Source: Herpetosiphon aurantiacus DSM 785 (GTDB lineage: Bacteria > Chloroflexota > Chloroflexia > Chloroflexales > Herpetosiphonaceae). Taken from it: a stretch of 64,000 bases of DNA. The position numbers and the translations under genes were made by a program. This document shows, piece after piece, positions 44,201 to 52,164 of the stretch. How positions within the stretch are numbered: position 1 is the first letter of the stretch; each line of letters begins with the position of its first letter. The stretch covers positions 1,317,199-1,381,198 of the forward strand of contig CP000875.1 of NCBI GenBank assembly GCA_000018565.1, in the 5' to 3' direction. Below the pieces are notes generated by a model. That model did no database searches, was not told the origin of the DNA, and was given only the letters and a program-made list of their open reading frames with translations.

Positions 44201-44485
44201 TTCAGCGACAAAGCCTTCTTGTTGCAATTTAGCCAATTCGCTTGGCGTAATCAATGCAAACAAATCGTGCTTATCGCGCATTTCCAACAAATCGAGGCCT
44301 CGCGCACTAAGTGCCAGTGAATCAGCGCGATCTTTGGCCTCAATCCGCGCCACAATCCGTTGTTCCTCGACCACAGGCTGGGCTTGGGTTCGTTGGGGCA
44401 GCGAAATCACCACCAAGCTACTCCACAAGCCAATTAACGCTAGGATTGTCCCAATTAACGACCAACGATGCCTCAGACGGTCCAT
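41300..44485 (-). CDS. Secreted M14 zinc carboxypeptidase with C-terminal beta domains
   Basis: 1061 residues from the ATG at 44485, with GGAGG 8 bases upstream. Signal peptide, then an M14 peptidase domain: zinc ligands in SAIHAREMSTAELTLRY, VIVPFVNPDGRKIAEQS, the third ligand in ISIHSYSDLVLWPYGHS, and catalytic Glu in AYTFEIGPESGTC. It removes C-terminal residues from peptides outside the cell. After it come a carboxypeptidase-regulatory-like domain (GADGSYRLELPVGSYTLK), beta-rich regions (WNDISSTGTRLSLGDDTC) and a CARDB/NEW3-like domain (YTLSVTNTGNVSDSFNLSL). The tail SQYKVFMPYIVK resembles that of the beta-propeller protein. Transcribed alone. Confidence 0.92.
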   Translation of the reverse strand: MDRLRHRWSLIGTILALIGLWSSLVVISLPQRTQAQPVVEEQRIVARIEAKDRADSLALSARGLDLLEMRDKHDLFALITPSELAKLQQEGFVAEIDQEQTRLLQEPSIMPVQGGFRTVEEGYALLDQWHATYPNLTDLFTYGTSWDKVTAGGPAGYDLRGITLTNSLIPGPKPTFFLMSAIHAREMSTAELTLRYTEYLLSRYETDPDVHWLLDEHTIVIVPFVNPDGRKIAEQSLSQRKNRNTVDTSSCSGVNIGIDLNRNSSFHWGEVDSPNGDRCGATWPGVSAASEPEVATLQQWIRGVFADQRGPSDTDPAPDTTTGVYISIHSYSDLVLWPYGHSAQLAPNDADLRGLGKKFASYNGYTPQKSDELYPTSGTTDDWAYGELGVAAYTFEIGPESGTCSGFFPAFTCLDGQAPGNFWGRNLPAFLYASKVARTPYLLQRGPDALNVTAQSMSNGYKLLATINDVTNGNQTIAAAEAYVDTPPWRAGATAISLSATDGSFNSTQEAVNATIPQTLNAGRHLVYFRGRDAAGNWGPVSAQWLDVAPQGLVGFVRASDNNQPIANATVVATTGTFTSTTTSGADGSYRLELPVGSYTLKASGTGLTPASYNLTVSSNSFTTQDISLAQLAVLTTSPSPLTFNVASGSQDRTLVVGNAGGTSLNAAISLAPTGYEVKSSDDAGGPSYTWNDISSTGTRLSLGDDTCSVVNLPSSFNYYGTAYSKLIVNSNGFVSPTNATTCSSTGTSTNGVVPSTSTPNNVIAALWDDLDPEGLTGTNGVFTYNDSANNQFIVEFSGVPHWANNGNFSPEDFQFVLNLTTGDVTLNYQNIDTQNSVSVGIEDSTGANGYQWVYNSTGRLHDNLAIQFAAYAGSAPWLSWTPSNIDVAARGSTNVQVTANATGLANGTYRTRLRVNAGANTINGDQTVPVVLNVGSSTVHDVAVSAPQAALSGFVGSTITYTLSVTNTGNVSDSFNLSLSGNVWPTTLSQTSVNLAAGASTTIQVSVAIPANAAANSTDSVTITATSAADSSATNSISLVSTANSIPVSQYKVFMPYIVK

Positions 44486-44732
44486 ACAAGCGACCTCCAC
44501 ACAGTGTGAGCCTAGCGCCGTGCCAGAATCTCCTTCGATTGTTACGCTAGGGAAGTTTTGGGGAATACCTGCTCTTCATTGAGGCTCTATTTTATCATTA
44601 TTAAGTATTCGTAATGCAGCTTTGGCGATATGCGATTAATTGGGATTAGGAGCGACCTACGATCAGGAAACAATGAAACTGGTTTTTACCTTATACCCTA
44701 CGACATTTAGCTTCTCTATTCTTGTTGACGGT

Positions 44733-45365
44733 TTAGCGTGGATACACAATTACTGGCACAACCTTGCCAAGCGCTAGCGGCACGGTTTGTTGGCCAGTTG
44801 TAATATCGCAAACAATCAAAAAGGCTTCTTGATTGACATAAGCAATAATACCAAGAAGGTTTGGGCTGATTAATTTGATCGAGCCAGTATGCGCAGGCAA
44901 CACAATCTCGGTCAATTGCTGCTGATCAGCCATCCGAAAGACGAGTCCTCGCCGTTGATGTTGAATTGGCGAAGCTGCATCACAGGTTGGGCTATTCTCA
45001 TACACTACTGCATTTGTTCTGATCCATGGAGTACGTGGGTCGCAGGTTAATGCCAAAAGATAATTGCTATCAGGTGTCCAGCGCAGCATTGTAGGATCAA
45101 ATGGCAAGCTCTGTTTGGCATAATACCCAATGCATCTGGATTTACGCCAATTGCCAATTCGCCCAACGCTTGTTGCTGTTCAATCGAATATAGGCGAATG
45201 TTGCCTGGAGTTGGTGCAGCATATTCGGTGATAGTTGGGTGGTTGGGTGGTTGTGGTCGTGATTGGCGGTGTCTGATTGCGCTGATTCGTTGGTGCGGTA
45301 CATGCTACCATCAGCTATAAACTGACCAATATACCGCCCAAGCTGATCCACCAAGTGATTTTCAT
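44733..45365 (-). pseudogene. Decayed lipoprotein gene, WD40/TolB-like
   Basis: Read on the minus strand from 45365, the gene begins MKITWWISLGGILVSL, meets a TAG, and continues LMVACTAPTNQ, which is the lipobox of the same signal peptide. A second frame carries PTITEYAAPTPGNIRLYS and QALGELAIGVNPDALG. A third frame (45107-44733) carries PFDPTMLRWTPDSNYLLALT to the end. One stop and two frameshifts therefore break one coherent protein. The first shift lies in a tandem 8-bp sequence (GGTTGGGT, two units near 45236-45251), a slippage-prone site. The remaining C-terminal 124 codons are open and could still be read from a TTG, but without export signal. Confidence 0.7.
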
Positions 45366-45569
45366 GGGTTCAACCTTCAACTCATACGTTGATAACACTC
45401 CTACTATAGGTTGTAAATGTCGAGTGCAAATGGTAATCACCTGACAAAACCCTGAAGGCTGGGGTTTTGAGTAGAGCACTAATCATTCAATCAGCTAGCA
45501 ATGCAGCAATTCCCCTCGCACCTCGCTCGCCGCTGCGAGAAAGAAGGCCAGGGGATTCGAGCACAACAT
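45366..45569. other. Short gap with degenerate repeats
   Basis: Contains a degenerate family-A-like stretch at 45509-45555 (cccctcgcacctcgctcgcc...) and 'tgttctatgttgtatgttct' at 45582-45601, which runs into the 3' end of the next gene. No gene. Confidence 0.45.
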
Positions 45570-46124
45570 TTAATCCAAATCTGTTCTATGTTGTATGTTC
45601 TTTTTTGTCATCAGCAACTCATCGTGATAGATACCTTCGTAATAAATTGCCATTGGCTCAACCCCATAGACGGCATACCCGCAACGGGTATACAGCTGAA
45701 TGGCGCTCGTATTGGCCACATTCACAGCTAAGCGAATAATCTGCACCGATTGTTGCCAAGCCCAGGCTTCGGCCATGCCCAAAAGCTGACGACTGAGGCC
45801 ATTGCCACGCCAATTTGGGTCGGTATAGACTCCCCAAATATCAGCTTGATGACTCGATTTTGGGTCGGTAAAGCGCCGAATACCAACCATTGCCACAAAC
45901 TGCGACTCGTGTACCGCCACAAACGTTTGCTGTTTGGTTGGGTCTAAATTCGCCATGCGTTCTTGCCAATAGCGATCAGGTTCAGCGGCGTTTTGGGCGT
46001 AATCCGAGCCGAAAAAGCTGGGGTGTTGTTGAAGCGCCATTAAGCGCAAACGTCGATACGCTTGCCATTCATCAGTTTGGGCTGCTCGCAGAGTAAGATC
46101 GCCCCGTTCAGTCGATAGTTGCAT
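45570..46124 (-). CDS. GNAT-family N-acetyltransferase
   Basis: 184 residues. N-terminal part TLRAAQTDEWQAYRRLRLMA and acetyl-CoA loop YTDPNWRGNGLSRQLLGMAE, with the family end NVANTSAIQLYTRCGYAVYG. It is like RimI/ribosomal-protein or small-amine acetyltransferases; the substrate is unknown. The 3' end overlaps repeat words (gttctatgttgtatgttc), so its last few codons are repeat-derived. Divergent from the 50-aa gene. Confidence 0.88.
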   Translation of the reverse strand: MQLSTERGDLTLRAAQTDEWQAYRRLRLMALQQHPSFFGSDYAQNAAEPDRYWQERMANLDPTKQQTFVAVHESQFVAMVGIRRFTDPKSSHQADIWGVYTDPNWRGNGLSRQLLGMAEAWAWQQSVQIIRLAVNVANTSAIQLYTRCGYAVYGVEPMAIYYEGIYHDELLMTKKNIQHRTDLD

Positions 46125-46140
46125 TACGATTGCTCCACAC

Positions 46141-46168
46141 TAGCAAGGAAACTGCACCATGGTACAAT
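46141..46168 (+). promoter_or_regulatory. Candidate promoter of the small membrane protein / phosphoesterase pair
   Basis: Extended -10 TGGTACAAT at 46160-46168, with a weak -35 (TAGCAA, 16-bp spacer). The start codon follows at 46204. Confidence 0.35.
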
Positions 46169-46203
46169 AAGCGCGGATTCTTTCTCTACAACTTGAGGTG
46201 GAT

Positions 46204-46356
46204 ATGCTGCTTTTGCTGATTAAATTAACCATGCTTGCAGTGATGATCGCAGGCGTTGTGGCAGTAACCCGTCAATTAAGCCAAGCTGCACGGGGCAAAA
46301 CTTTGGTTCAAGCCAAACCCACGACAGCAGCAAGTGAAGGCGAGGAAGCGGCTTAA
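46204..46356 (+). CDS. 50-aa small membrane protein coupled to a phosphoesterase
   Basis: ATG with GAGG 5 bases upstream. The N-terminal half is a single hydrophobic helix (LLLLIKLTMLAVMIAGVVAV); the rest is a short charged tail (VTRQLSQAARGKTLVQAKP, ending EGEEAA). Its stop overlaps the phosphoesterase start by one base (TAATG). No family recognised. Position suggests a membrane tether or partner for the phosphoesterase (inference). Confidence 0.7.
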   Translation: MLLLLIKLTMLAVMIAGVVAVTRQLSQAARGKTLVQAKPTTAASEGEEAA

Positions 46357-47222
46357 TGGCATCGACCATCCTGCACCTTTCCGATTTACACGCTGGCCCA
46401 CCCTTCAACCCCGAAAAAGCCCAACAAATTCTTGAGGCAGCTTGGCAAATCAAGCCAACCTTAACTGTGTTGTCTGGTGATTTTGTGCAGCGAGCCGATA
46501 TTCGCAGTCAATGGCTGACGATTCGCGATTTTGTGGCCCAATTGCCTCAGCCGACAATTGCGGTGATGGGCAATCACGATGTGCCGCTTTACAATGCACT
46601 CTATCGGATGCTGCGGCCAAACTATTACTACAAAAAATATATCTCGCCGATTTTAGAGCCAGTGTGGGGCAATGATGATTTCGTGGCGGTTGGGGTCAAT
46701 ACTACCCGCTCGTTTACGGTCGATGGCGGCAAATTGACCGATCAGCAATTGCTGGAGCTTGAGCGAAGCTTAGCCCGCTATCCTGATAGTTTATGCAAAA
46801 TCGTGGTCATGCACCACCATCCGGTCATGCCACCAGGCGAAACTCGCGATGTGATTCAGAATGCGGCGGCAGCACTTAGAACTTTTGATCGCAGCAATGT
46901 CGAGTTGGTGCTATGTGGCCATACCCATGCTTCATACATTGGCAACACCTTGGAGTTCGACCCTGATTTGCGCCAAGGTACCGTGATTGTGCAGGCTGGC
47001 ACAGCAACCTCGCGGCGTGGGCGGCGTTGGTATCGTGGTAAAAATGCTTTCAATGTGTTGGAAATTGAGCATATGCGCAGTGTTATCACCCAATATCTCT
47101 ATTTGGAAGATGCAGGCCGCTTCTTGCCAGTTAGCCAACATCAATTCCCACGACGTTCGGCAGGAGCCTATGCCTTACCATTAAATGAGGCAGTGCTCGA
47201 AATTGTGGAGCCAAGCCAGTAA
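46356..47222 (+). CDS. Calcineurin-like metallophosphoesterase (CpdA/Icc type)
   Basis: 288 residues. Complete set of metal-binding motifs: ILHLSDLHAGPPF, LTVLSGDFVQRAD, AVMGNHDVPLYN, VVMHHHPVMPPGE and LVLCGHTHASYIG. Members hydrolyse cyclic nucleotides or other phosphodiesters with a two-metal centre; cAMP (CpdA) is one possible substrate. No signal peptide, so cytosolic unless tethered by the upstream 50-aa protein. A perfect terminator follows. Confidence 0.9.
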   Translation: MASTILHLSDLHAGPPFNPEKAQQILEAAWQIKPTLTVLSGDFVQRADIRSQWLTIRDFVAQLPQPTIAVMGNHDVPLYNALYRMLRPNYYYKKYISPILEPVWGNDDFVAVGVNTTRSFTVDGGKLTDQQLLELERSLARYPDSLCKIVVMHHHPVMPPGETRDVIQNAAAALRTFDRSNVELVLCGHTHASYIGNTLEFDPDLRQGTVIVQAGTATSRRGRRWYRGKNAFNVLEIEHMRSVITQYLYLEDAGRFLPVSQHQFPRRSAGAYALPLNEAVLEIVEPSQ

Positions 47223-47227
47223 AACCA

Positions 47228-47253
47228 ACGAGCGCTGAATGTTCAGCGCTCGT
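47228..47253. terminator. Bidirectional terminator
   Basis: Perfect 12-bp arms ACGAGCGCTGAA / TTCAGCGCTCGT with a 2-nt centre, between convergent genes. Confidence 0.75.
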
Positions 47254-47265
47254 TCTAGATTAAAT

Positions 47266-47676
47266 CTACGGTTGGTTTGGAATTTCAAAGCCACTATTTG
47301 CCACCAACCATGTGCCATCATCTTGCTCGATCAACTCGACTAACTGATTGGCAGGATATTCAACCGTTTGGCCATCGGTCATTTGCGCCACCAAAATACC
47401 ATTAACTTGCACATACGCCCGACCATCATCAATTTTTTCGAGTGTATATTGATCATCTTGATAATCGATTGATTGAATTCGTGGCATCACCTGCCGCAGC
47501 TGCCAACCAGCATCACGCCGCATATCGGGAACCATCAAGGCAATCATCCGATCAACATTCCGTTCTTCAGTTGCTGCAACAAATGCCTTGACTTGGTTGA
47601 CGGGTGCGGTATCATCGCCACCACAGGCTGTGAGTGTAAGCAAAAGGCAGCCAATAAGCAACTGTTTGAAACGCAT
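47266..47676 (-). CDS. Hypothetical lipoprotein, NTF2-like
   Basis: 136 residues with GGAGG upstream. Signal peptide with lipobox LLTLTAC, then VNQVKAFVAATEERNVDRMI, a pattern typical of DUF4878/NTF2-like lipoproteins, ending VELIEQDDGTWLVANSGFE. It would be anchored outside the membrane; such small domains bind ligands or act as accessory parts. It runs divergently from the subtilisin-FHA gene, 47 bases away, sharing the intergenic space. Confidence 0.8.
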   Translation of the reverse strand: MRFKQLLIGCLLLTLTACGGDDTAPVNQVKAFVAATEERNVDRMIALMVPDMRRDAGWQLRQVMPRIQSIDYQDDQYTLEKIDDGRAYVQVNGILVAQMTDGQTVEYPANQLVELIEQDDGTWLVANSGFEIPNQP

Positions 47677-47723
47677 GGGGAATCCTCCAGCGTGCTGAGT
47701 GTTTGTCAGGAGGCGATTATATC

Positions 47724-49349
47724 ATGAGCCGTCGCATTGCACTTGTTTTTTGTTTGATCTTGCTGGTCGGCACGCCAGTCTATGCCCAAAATGCCTTAAC
47801 TGGCCCACCCAACGACCCCGACGCAAATAAACAATGGGTCATTCGCCAACTTGGTTTAGCGTGTGCATGGGAGCATTTGACGGGTAACTCCGATGTTACT
47901 GTGGCCGTGATCGACTCTGGCGTTGATATGAACCACCCCGATTTGGTCGATGTCTTGCGCACCGACGGCTTTGATGCTGTCGATGGCGATGATGATCCAT
48001 CGGATGAGAATGGCCACGGAACCCATGTTTCAGGCATTATTGCCGCCACCATCAACAACAGTAAAGGAATTGCAGGGGTTGCCGGTGGGGGCACGCGCAT
48101 TTTGCCAATTCGGGTGATGGCTGCCGATGGTTCGGGCACGAATCAAGATATTATTGCGGGCATTCGCTATGCCGTTAGCAAAAATGTCCAGATCATCAAT
48201 ATGAGCCTTGGCTCGATGTTACCGCTCGATAGCGAAGATATTGTTGAGGCAATCAAAGAGGCCGATGCCGCTGGCGTACTGGTGATTATCGCCGCTGGTA
48301 ATTCGTTTGTGCCCTTGCCCAACTTCGCCTTTGGGGTTGAAGAATTTGCCATGGTCGTGGCCGCAACTGATCCTGATGATCGCAAAACCGATTTTTCGAA
48401 CTATGGTAAGTGGATTTCGGTTTCGGCACCAGGGGCAGGCATTTACTCAACAATGCCCACCTACGATGTGTATATGACCAGTCAGTTGCCTGCTGAAGAA
48501 CGCTTCAACAAAAACTACGATCAAATGAGCGGCACATCGCAAGCTACGCCAGTGGTTGCTGGCTTGGCAGCCTTGCTATTTGCCCAACACCCCGATTGGA
48601 ATGCCGACCAAGTACGGGCTGAAATCGAAAAAACTGCTGATGATATTTCAGCGCAAAATCCGATTAAGCGCTATGGCCCAATCACCTATTTCGAGCCAAG
48701 CAACCTTGGCAAAGGCCGTGTCAATGCTTGCAATGCCTTGGGTGGCCCAGTTAAAGGTAGTGCTGCAGCAGTTGGCGGCCCTGAAGGAAAATCCAATTTA
48801 ATCATGCTGCTTGGGTTTAGCGCGGTCATGTTGGTAGTTTTGGGCGGATTAACCGTCTTTTTAATTCGCCGTCGCAAGCACAACGCCCGCCCTGCGGCGA
48901 TTCCCGCTGGTGGTTTTGCCCCACCGCCACCAATTCATTATGATCAAGCAATGGCCCAACAGCAACGCAACCTTGCCTCGCAACCAATCGTCGGATCAAC
49001 GCCGCCATTGAACCAGAGTTATGCCCCACCCAGCGCGGCTCCGGCAGGCGGGCCAGCGTGGGGCAAATTAACGGTTGTCCGGGGAGCCGAATTGAACAAG
49101 TTCTATTTGCTGCGTGAAAATCAAATTTTTATTGGCCGTGAAGCCTCGCTTGCCGTGGCAATTAGCGGTGATAGCACCGTTTCACGTCGCCATACGATCA
49201 TCTATCGTGATCCTCGTGGCATTGAAATTGAAGATGCAGGCAGCAGTCATGGCACCAAAATCAACGGCATTCCAGTACAAGGCCGCCAACTGGTTCGACC
49301 AGGCGATGTGATCGAAGTTGGGCAGACCCATTTACGTTTTGAGGGTTAA
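47724..49349 (+). CDS. Subtilisin-like protease fused through a membrane span to an FHA domain
   Basis: 541 residues from the ATG at 47724, with AGGAGG 10 bases upstream; an earlier start at 47703 precedes that site. Signal peptide, then an S8 peptidase domain with the complete triad: Asp64 (AVIDSGVDMNHPDLV), His98 (NGHGTHVSG) and Ser272 (MSGTSQATP). Around residues 358-382 there is one membrane span (LIMLLGFSAVMLVVLGGLTV) followed by RRRK, which places the C-terminus inside. A Pro-rich linker leads to an FHA domain (about 445-541) with Arg472 (FIGREA), SRRH at 487-490 and HGTKINGIPV. Protease outside and phosphothreonine reader inside is an unusual design. DUF456 follows. Confidence 0.92.
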   Translation: MSRRIALVFCLILLVGTPVYAQNALTGPPNDPDANKQWVIRQLGLACAWEHLTGNSDVTVAVIDSGVDMNHPDLVDVLRTDGFDAVDGDDDPSDENGHGTHVSGIIAATINNSKGIAGVAGGGTRILPIRVMAADGSGTNQDIIAGIRYAVSKNVQIINMSLGSMLPLDSEDIVEAIKEADAAGVLVIIAAGNSFVPLPNFAFGVEEFAMVVAATDPDDRKTDFSNYGKWISVSAPGAGIYSTMPTYDVYMTSQLPAEERFNKNYDQMSGTSQATPVVAGLAALLFAQHPDWNADQVRAEIEKTADDISAQNPIKRYGPITYFEPSNLGKGRVNACNALGGPVKGSAAAVGGPEGKSNLIMLLGFSAVMLVVLGGLTVFLIRRRKHNARPAAIPAGGFAPPPPIHYDQAMAQQQRNLASQPIVGSTPPLNQSYAPPSAAPAGGPAWGKLTVVRGAELNKFYLLRENQIFIGREASLAVAISGDSTVSRRHTIIYRDPRGIEIEDAGSSHGTKINGIPVQGRQLVRPGDVIEVGQTHLRFEG

Positions 49350-49352
49350 CAT

Positions 49353-49832
49353 TTGGAACTAGCACTTGCATTGTTGATTATGTTTCTCGGCTTGGTGAGC
49401 GTGGTAATTTTGCCAATCTTGCCAGGCGCAGCCTTGATTTGGCTTGGGGCATTATTGTATGCCTCGATGACCGATTTTGTGGTGATTGGCTGGGGCACGT
49501 TGGCCGTTTTGGGCGCGATTGCCCTGATTGCCATGACCAGTGATATTTGGGTTGGTGCGTTGGGCCAGCGCCGTGGTGGAGCCTCAATTTGGGCAACAAT
49601 CTTTAGCATGATTGGTGGTATCATTGGCCTACTCATTCTGAACATTCCAGGCATGCTGATTGGCTCGATCATTGGGGCATTATTGCCAGAATGGCAACGC
49701 TGGCGCGATCGAAAATTCGTGCTCGATGTTTCATGGCGCACCATCAAAAATTGGCTCGTAAGTATTGCAATTCAGGTTTCACTCGGGCTTGTAATGGTTA
49801 CGATCTTTTTGGTGCGTGTGATTACTGGTTAA
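49353..49832 (+). CDS. DUF456 membrane protein
   Basis: 159 residues starting at a TTG, with GAGGG 7 bases upstream, 3 bases after the preceding stop. Several hydrophobic segments in the DUF456 pattern: LGLVSVVILPILPGAALIWL, then SDIWVGALGQRRGGASIWAT and GLLILNIPGMLIGSIIGALL. Gly-rich repeats in this family resemble small transport or channel folds; the function is not known. Likely in one transcript with the subtilisin-FHA gene, ending at the hairpin at 49881. Confidence 0.88.
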   Translation: MELALALLIMFLGLVSVVILPILPGAALIWLGALLYASMTDFVVIGWGTLAVLGAIALIAMTSDIWVGALGQRRGGASIWATIFSMIGGIIGLLILNIPGMLIGSIIGALLPEWQRWRDRKFVLDVSWRTIKNWLVSIAIQVSLGLVMVTIFLVRVITG

Positions 49833-49880
49833 GTAACCCCCGCGATTGTAACAACGTATAGCCTAACGCTGACAGAATAT

Positions 49881-49927
49881 ATGCGCCACACGGTTTGTCG
49901 CACTTGGCAAAACCAGTGGCGCATTTT
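49881..49927 (+). terminator. Hairpin between DUF456 and the first KimA-type gene
   Basis: Perfect 9-bp arms ATGCGCCAC / GTGGCGCAT, inner GGTTTG / CAAAACC pairing, and TTTT at the end. It ends the upstream operon or acts as an attenuator in the leader of the potassium importer that starts at 49985. Confidence 0.6.
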
Positions 49928-49984
49928 AGAGCGAAATTAACCAAGTGGCGAAGGCTGTCAATCCACTTTGAAAGGACATCAACC

Positions 49985-51946
49985 ATGAATATCAAACAGC
50001 TACTCATCGGGAAGCCGTTCCCCAGCAGTAGTGCCCAGCACGAACGGCTCGACAAAATTCGCGGATTGGCAGTCTTTGCATCCGACCCAATTAGCTCCAA
50101 TGCCTATGCCACTGAAGCGATTATGCGGGTGCTGATTTTGATCAGCGCCGCAGCATTAAGTTACACCTTGCCGATTGCGATCGGGATTGCGGCCTTGGTG
50201 CTGTTGGTCGTCTTGAGCTACAACCAAACCATTCACCACTACCCAATGGGTGGCGGCGCGTATATGGTCAGTAAGGATAACCTCGGTCGCACAGCTTCAT
50301 GGTTGGCAGGTGCTTCGATTCTTAGTGATTATGTGCTGACCGTGGCGGTTTCGGTTTCGGCGGGGGTTAAAGCAATTTCTTCGGCCTTCCCCGATGTCGC
50401 ATTCTTTCATGAGCATCGGGTATTAATCGGAATTGGGATTATCCTTTTAATTACCTGGCTGAACTTACGTGGTGTGCGCGAAAGCGGCACGATCTTTGCC
50501 ATCCCCACCTATGCCTTTGTGTTTGGGGTGTTCGTAGTGATCGCGATTGGCCTTGCCCGCTATTTTGGAATTTTCGGCGAGCCATTGCCACCACGCAGCG
50601 TCGCAACCGACGAAACCGCTCGTTCAGGCCTTGATAACTTTGGCTTGATCTGGCTGGTCTTGCGGGCCTTTGCTGGTGGTTGTACCGCCTTGACTGGGAT
50701 TGAAGCAATCAGCGACGGCGTACAAGCGTTTCGTAACCCAGCGCCAAAAAATGCGATCATTACCATGCGAGCCATGGCCGTCATGGCCATGACCTTGTTT
50801 ATTGGAATTAGCTTTATTGCTACCCATATTCCGATTACCCTGCTGCATGAAGGTGGCGAGAGTGTACTTTCGCAAATGACACGCACGATTGTTGGTAGTG
50901 GGTTTCTGTACTACTGGGTTCAATTTACCACCATGTTGATTTTGATCCTAGCTGCTAACACTGCTTATGCCGACTTCCCACGGATCGCGGCCTTCTTGTC
51001 GAATGACGGTTTCTTGCCGCGTTGGCTCTCGCGCTTGGGTAGCCGTTTGGTCTATAGCTCAGGCGTGATCGCGCTGGCCTTTTTGGCCTCGGCCTTGCTG
51101 GCAGCTTTCGGCGGCGAAGAACATCACCTGTTGCCATTGTATGCGATTGGGGTGTTCCTCTCGTTTACGCTTTCGCAAGCTGGCATGATTGTGATGTGGC
51201 GCAAAGTTGCCAAACTCAAGCCAGGCGAAAGCCTCGACACTGGCATCACCACTCTGCACTATGAGCCAAACTACAAGCTCAAACGAATTCCCAGCATCAT
51301 TGGGGTTGGCTTGACGGCTGTGGTTTTGGTGGTGTTGACAGTTACCAAATTTACCGAAGGTGCATGGCTGATTATTGTGGCCTTGCCGTTGATCATGCTT
51401 TTGTTCCGCAAGATCAAAGCACACTATGACCATGTGGCAACCAATTTGAGCCTAACAGGCTTGAAACCAAGCGATTTGCGTTCGCCCGCTGATGTGGCGA
51501 TTGTGCCAGTTGGCAGCATTCATCGTGGCTCGTTGCGTGCGATCAAATATGCCTTGAAACTAACCGACGATGTGCGCGTGGTCCAAGTTGTTGGTAGCGA
51601 AGAGGAAGAAATCAAAACCCGCAAACGCTGGGAACAGTGGGACGAAGTGCTGGGCAAGGCCAAATTGGTCTTCTTGCACACCGACTACCGCGATTATCTC
51701 ACGCCATTGGTCGATTACGTCGATCAAGTCAACAACAAGGAATTTCCAGGCGATTTGATTACCGTGGTTATTCCGGAGTTTGTGCCCGATTCGACCATGG
51801 CCAAAGTGCTGCACAACCAAACTGCTGTGATGCTATTGCTGGCATTGCGCAAATATGAAGATGTGGTGGTAATCAGCGTCCCTTATCACTTGCACTATAT
51901 TCCAACTGGCTCGGAAGATATTGTGGCCCAAAAACCAGCCGCCTAA
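49985..51946 (+). CDS. KimA-type potassium importer (APC fold), copy 1
   Basis: 653 residues from the ATG at 49985, with AAAGGA upstream. N-terminus IKQLLIGKPFPSSSAQHERL and FASDPISSNAYATEAIM match B. subtilis KimA closely, as do YPMGGGAYMVSKDNLG, LSDYVLTVAVSVSAGVKAIS and LTGIEAISDGVQAFRNP. About 12 membrane segments are followed by a cytosolic C-terminal domain (about 180 residues: VAIVPVGSIHRGSLRAIKYA) that in KimA responds to c-di-AMP. It imports K+ coupled to protons. The second copy lies 530 bases downstream and differs throughout, so the two are old paralogues. Confidence 0.88.
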   Translation: MNIKQLLIGKPFPSSSAQHERLDKIRGLAVFASDPISSNAYATEAIMRVLILISAAALSYTLPIAIGIAALVLLVVLSYNQTIHHYPMGGGAYMVSKDNLGRTASWLAGASILSDYVLTVAVSVSAGVKAISSAFPDVAFFHEHRVLIGIGIILLITWLNLRGVRESGTIFAIPTYAFVFGVFVVIAIGLARYFGIFGEPLPPRSVATDETARSGLDNFGLIWLVLRAFAGGCTALTGIEAISDGVQAFRNPAPKNAIITMRAMAVMAMTLFIGISFIATHIPITLLHEGGESVLSQMTRTIVGSGFLYYWVQFTTMLILILAANTAYADFPRIAAFLSNDGFLPRWLSRLGSRLVYSSGVIALAFLASALLAAFGGEEHHLLPLYAIGVFLSFTLSQAGMIVMWRKVAKLKPGESLDTGITTLHYEPNYKLKRIPSIIGVGLTAVVLVVLTVTKFTEGAWLIIVALPLIMLLFRKIKAHYDHVATNLSLTGLKPSDLRSPADVAIVPVGSIHRGSLRAIKYALKLTDDVRVVQVVGSEEEEIKTRKRWEQWDEVLGKAKLVFLHTDYRDYLTPLVDYVDQVNNKEFPGDLITVVIPEFVPDSTMAKVLHNQTAVMLLLALRKYEDVVVISVPYHLHYIPTGSEDIVAQKPAA

Positions 51947-52010
51947 AATTAATCCAAGTGCTGAAACTGTGATCACGATTGTAGATCGAAGGTAATCCAC
52001 AGATTGCCCT

Positions 52011-52070
52011 TTAGAGGGTGCAGGGGGCTTTAATCCCCCTGCGTTTCCCTCCAGCGGAGGGACGGATTAG
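52011..52070. repeat. Two-hairpin intergenic repeat (family B), copy 2
   Basis: TTAGAGGGT, hairpin 1 (GCAGGGGG / CCCCCTGC), hairpin 2 (CCCTCC / GGAGGG), GACGGA. Compared with 6551-6610, a G-C pair in hairpin 2 has become T-A on both arms. Confidence 0.8.
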
Positions 52071-52122
52071 TAGTTCAGCTTGGCTAAACAAGTTACGAAT
52101 TTCATATTCGTTAACAATCTCA

Positions 52123-52150
52123 TTGACAAAAGTTTAGAGTGGACTATAAT
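52123..52150 (+). promoter_or_regulatory. Consensus promoter upstream of the second KimA-type gene
   Basis: Perfect TTGACA and TATAAT, 16-bp spacer. Expected start near 52157. A terminator begins only 8 bases later. Confidence 0.8.
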
Positions 52151-52164
52151 CAAAGCCTGTGTTC

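Noticed and set aside
45142-45354. 70-codon frame within the broken lipoprotein gene
   Set aside because: It is the third frame over the signal and linker region; the coherent protein pieces lie in the other frames.
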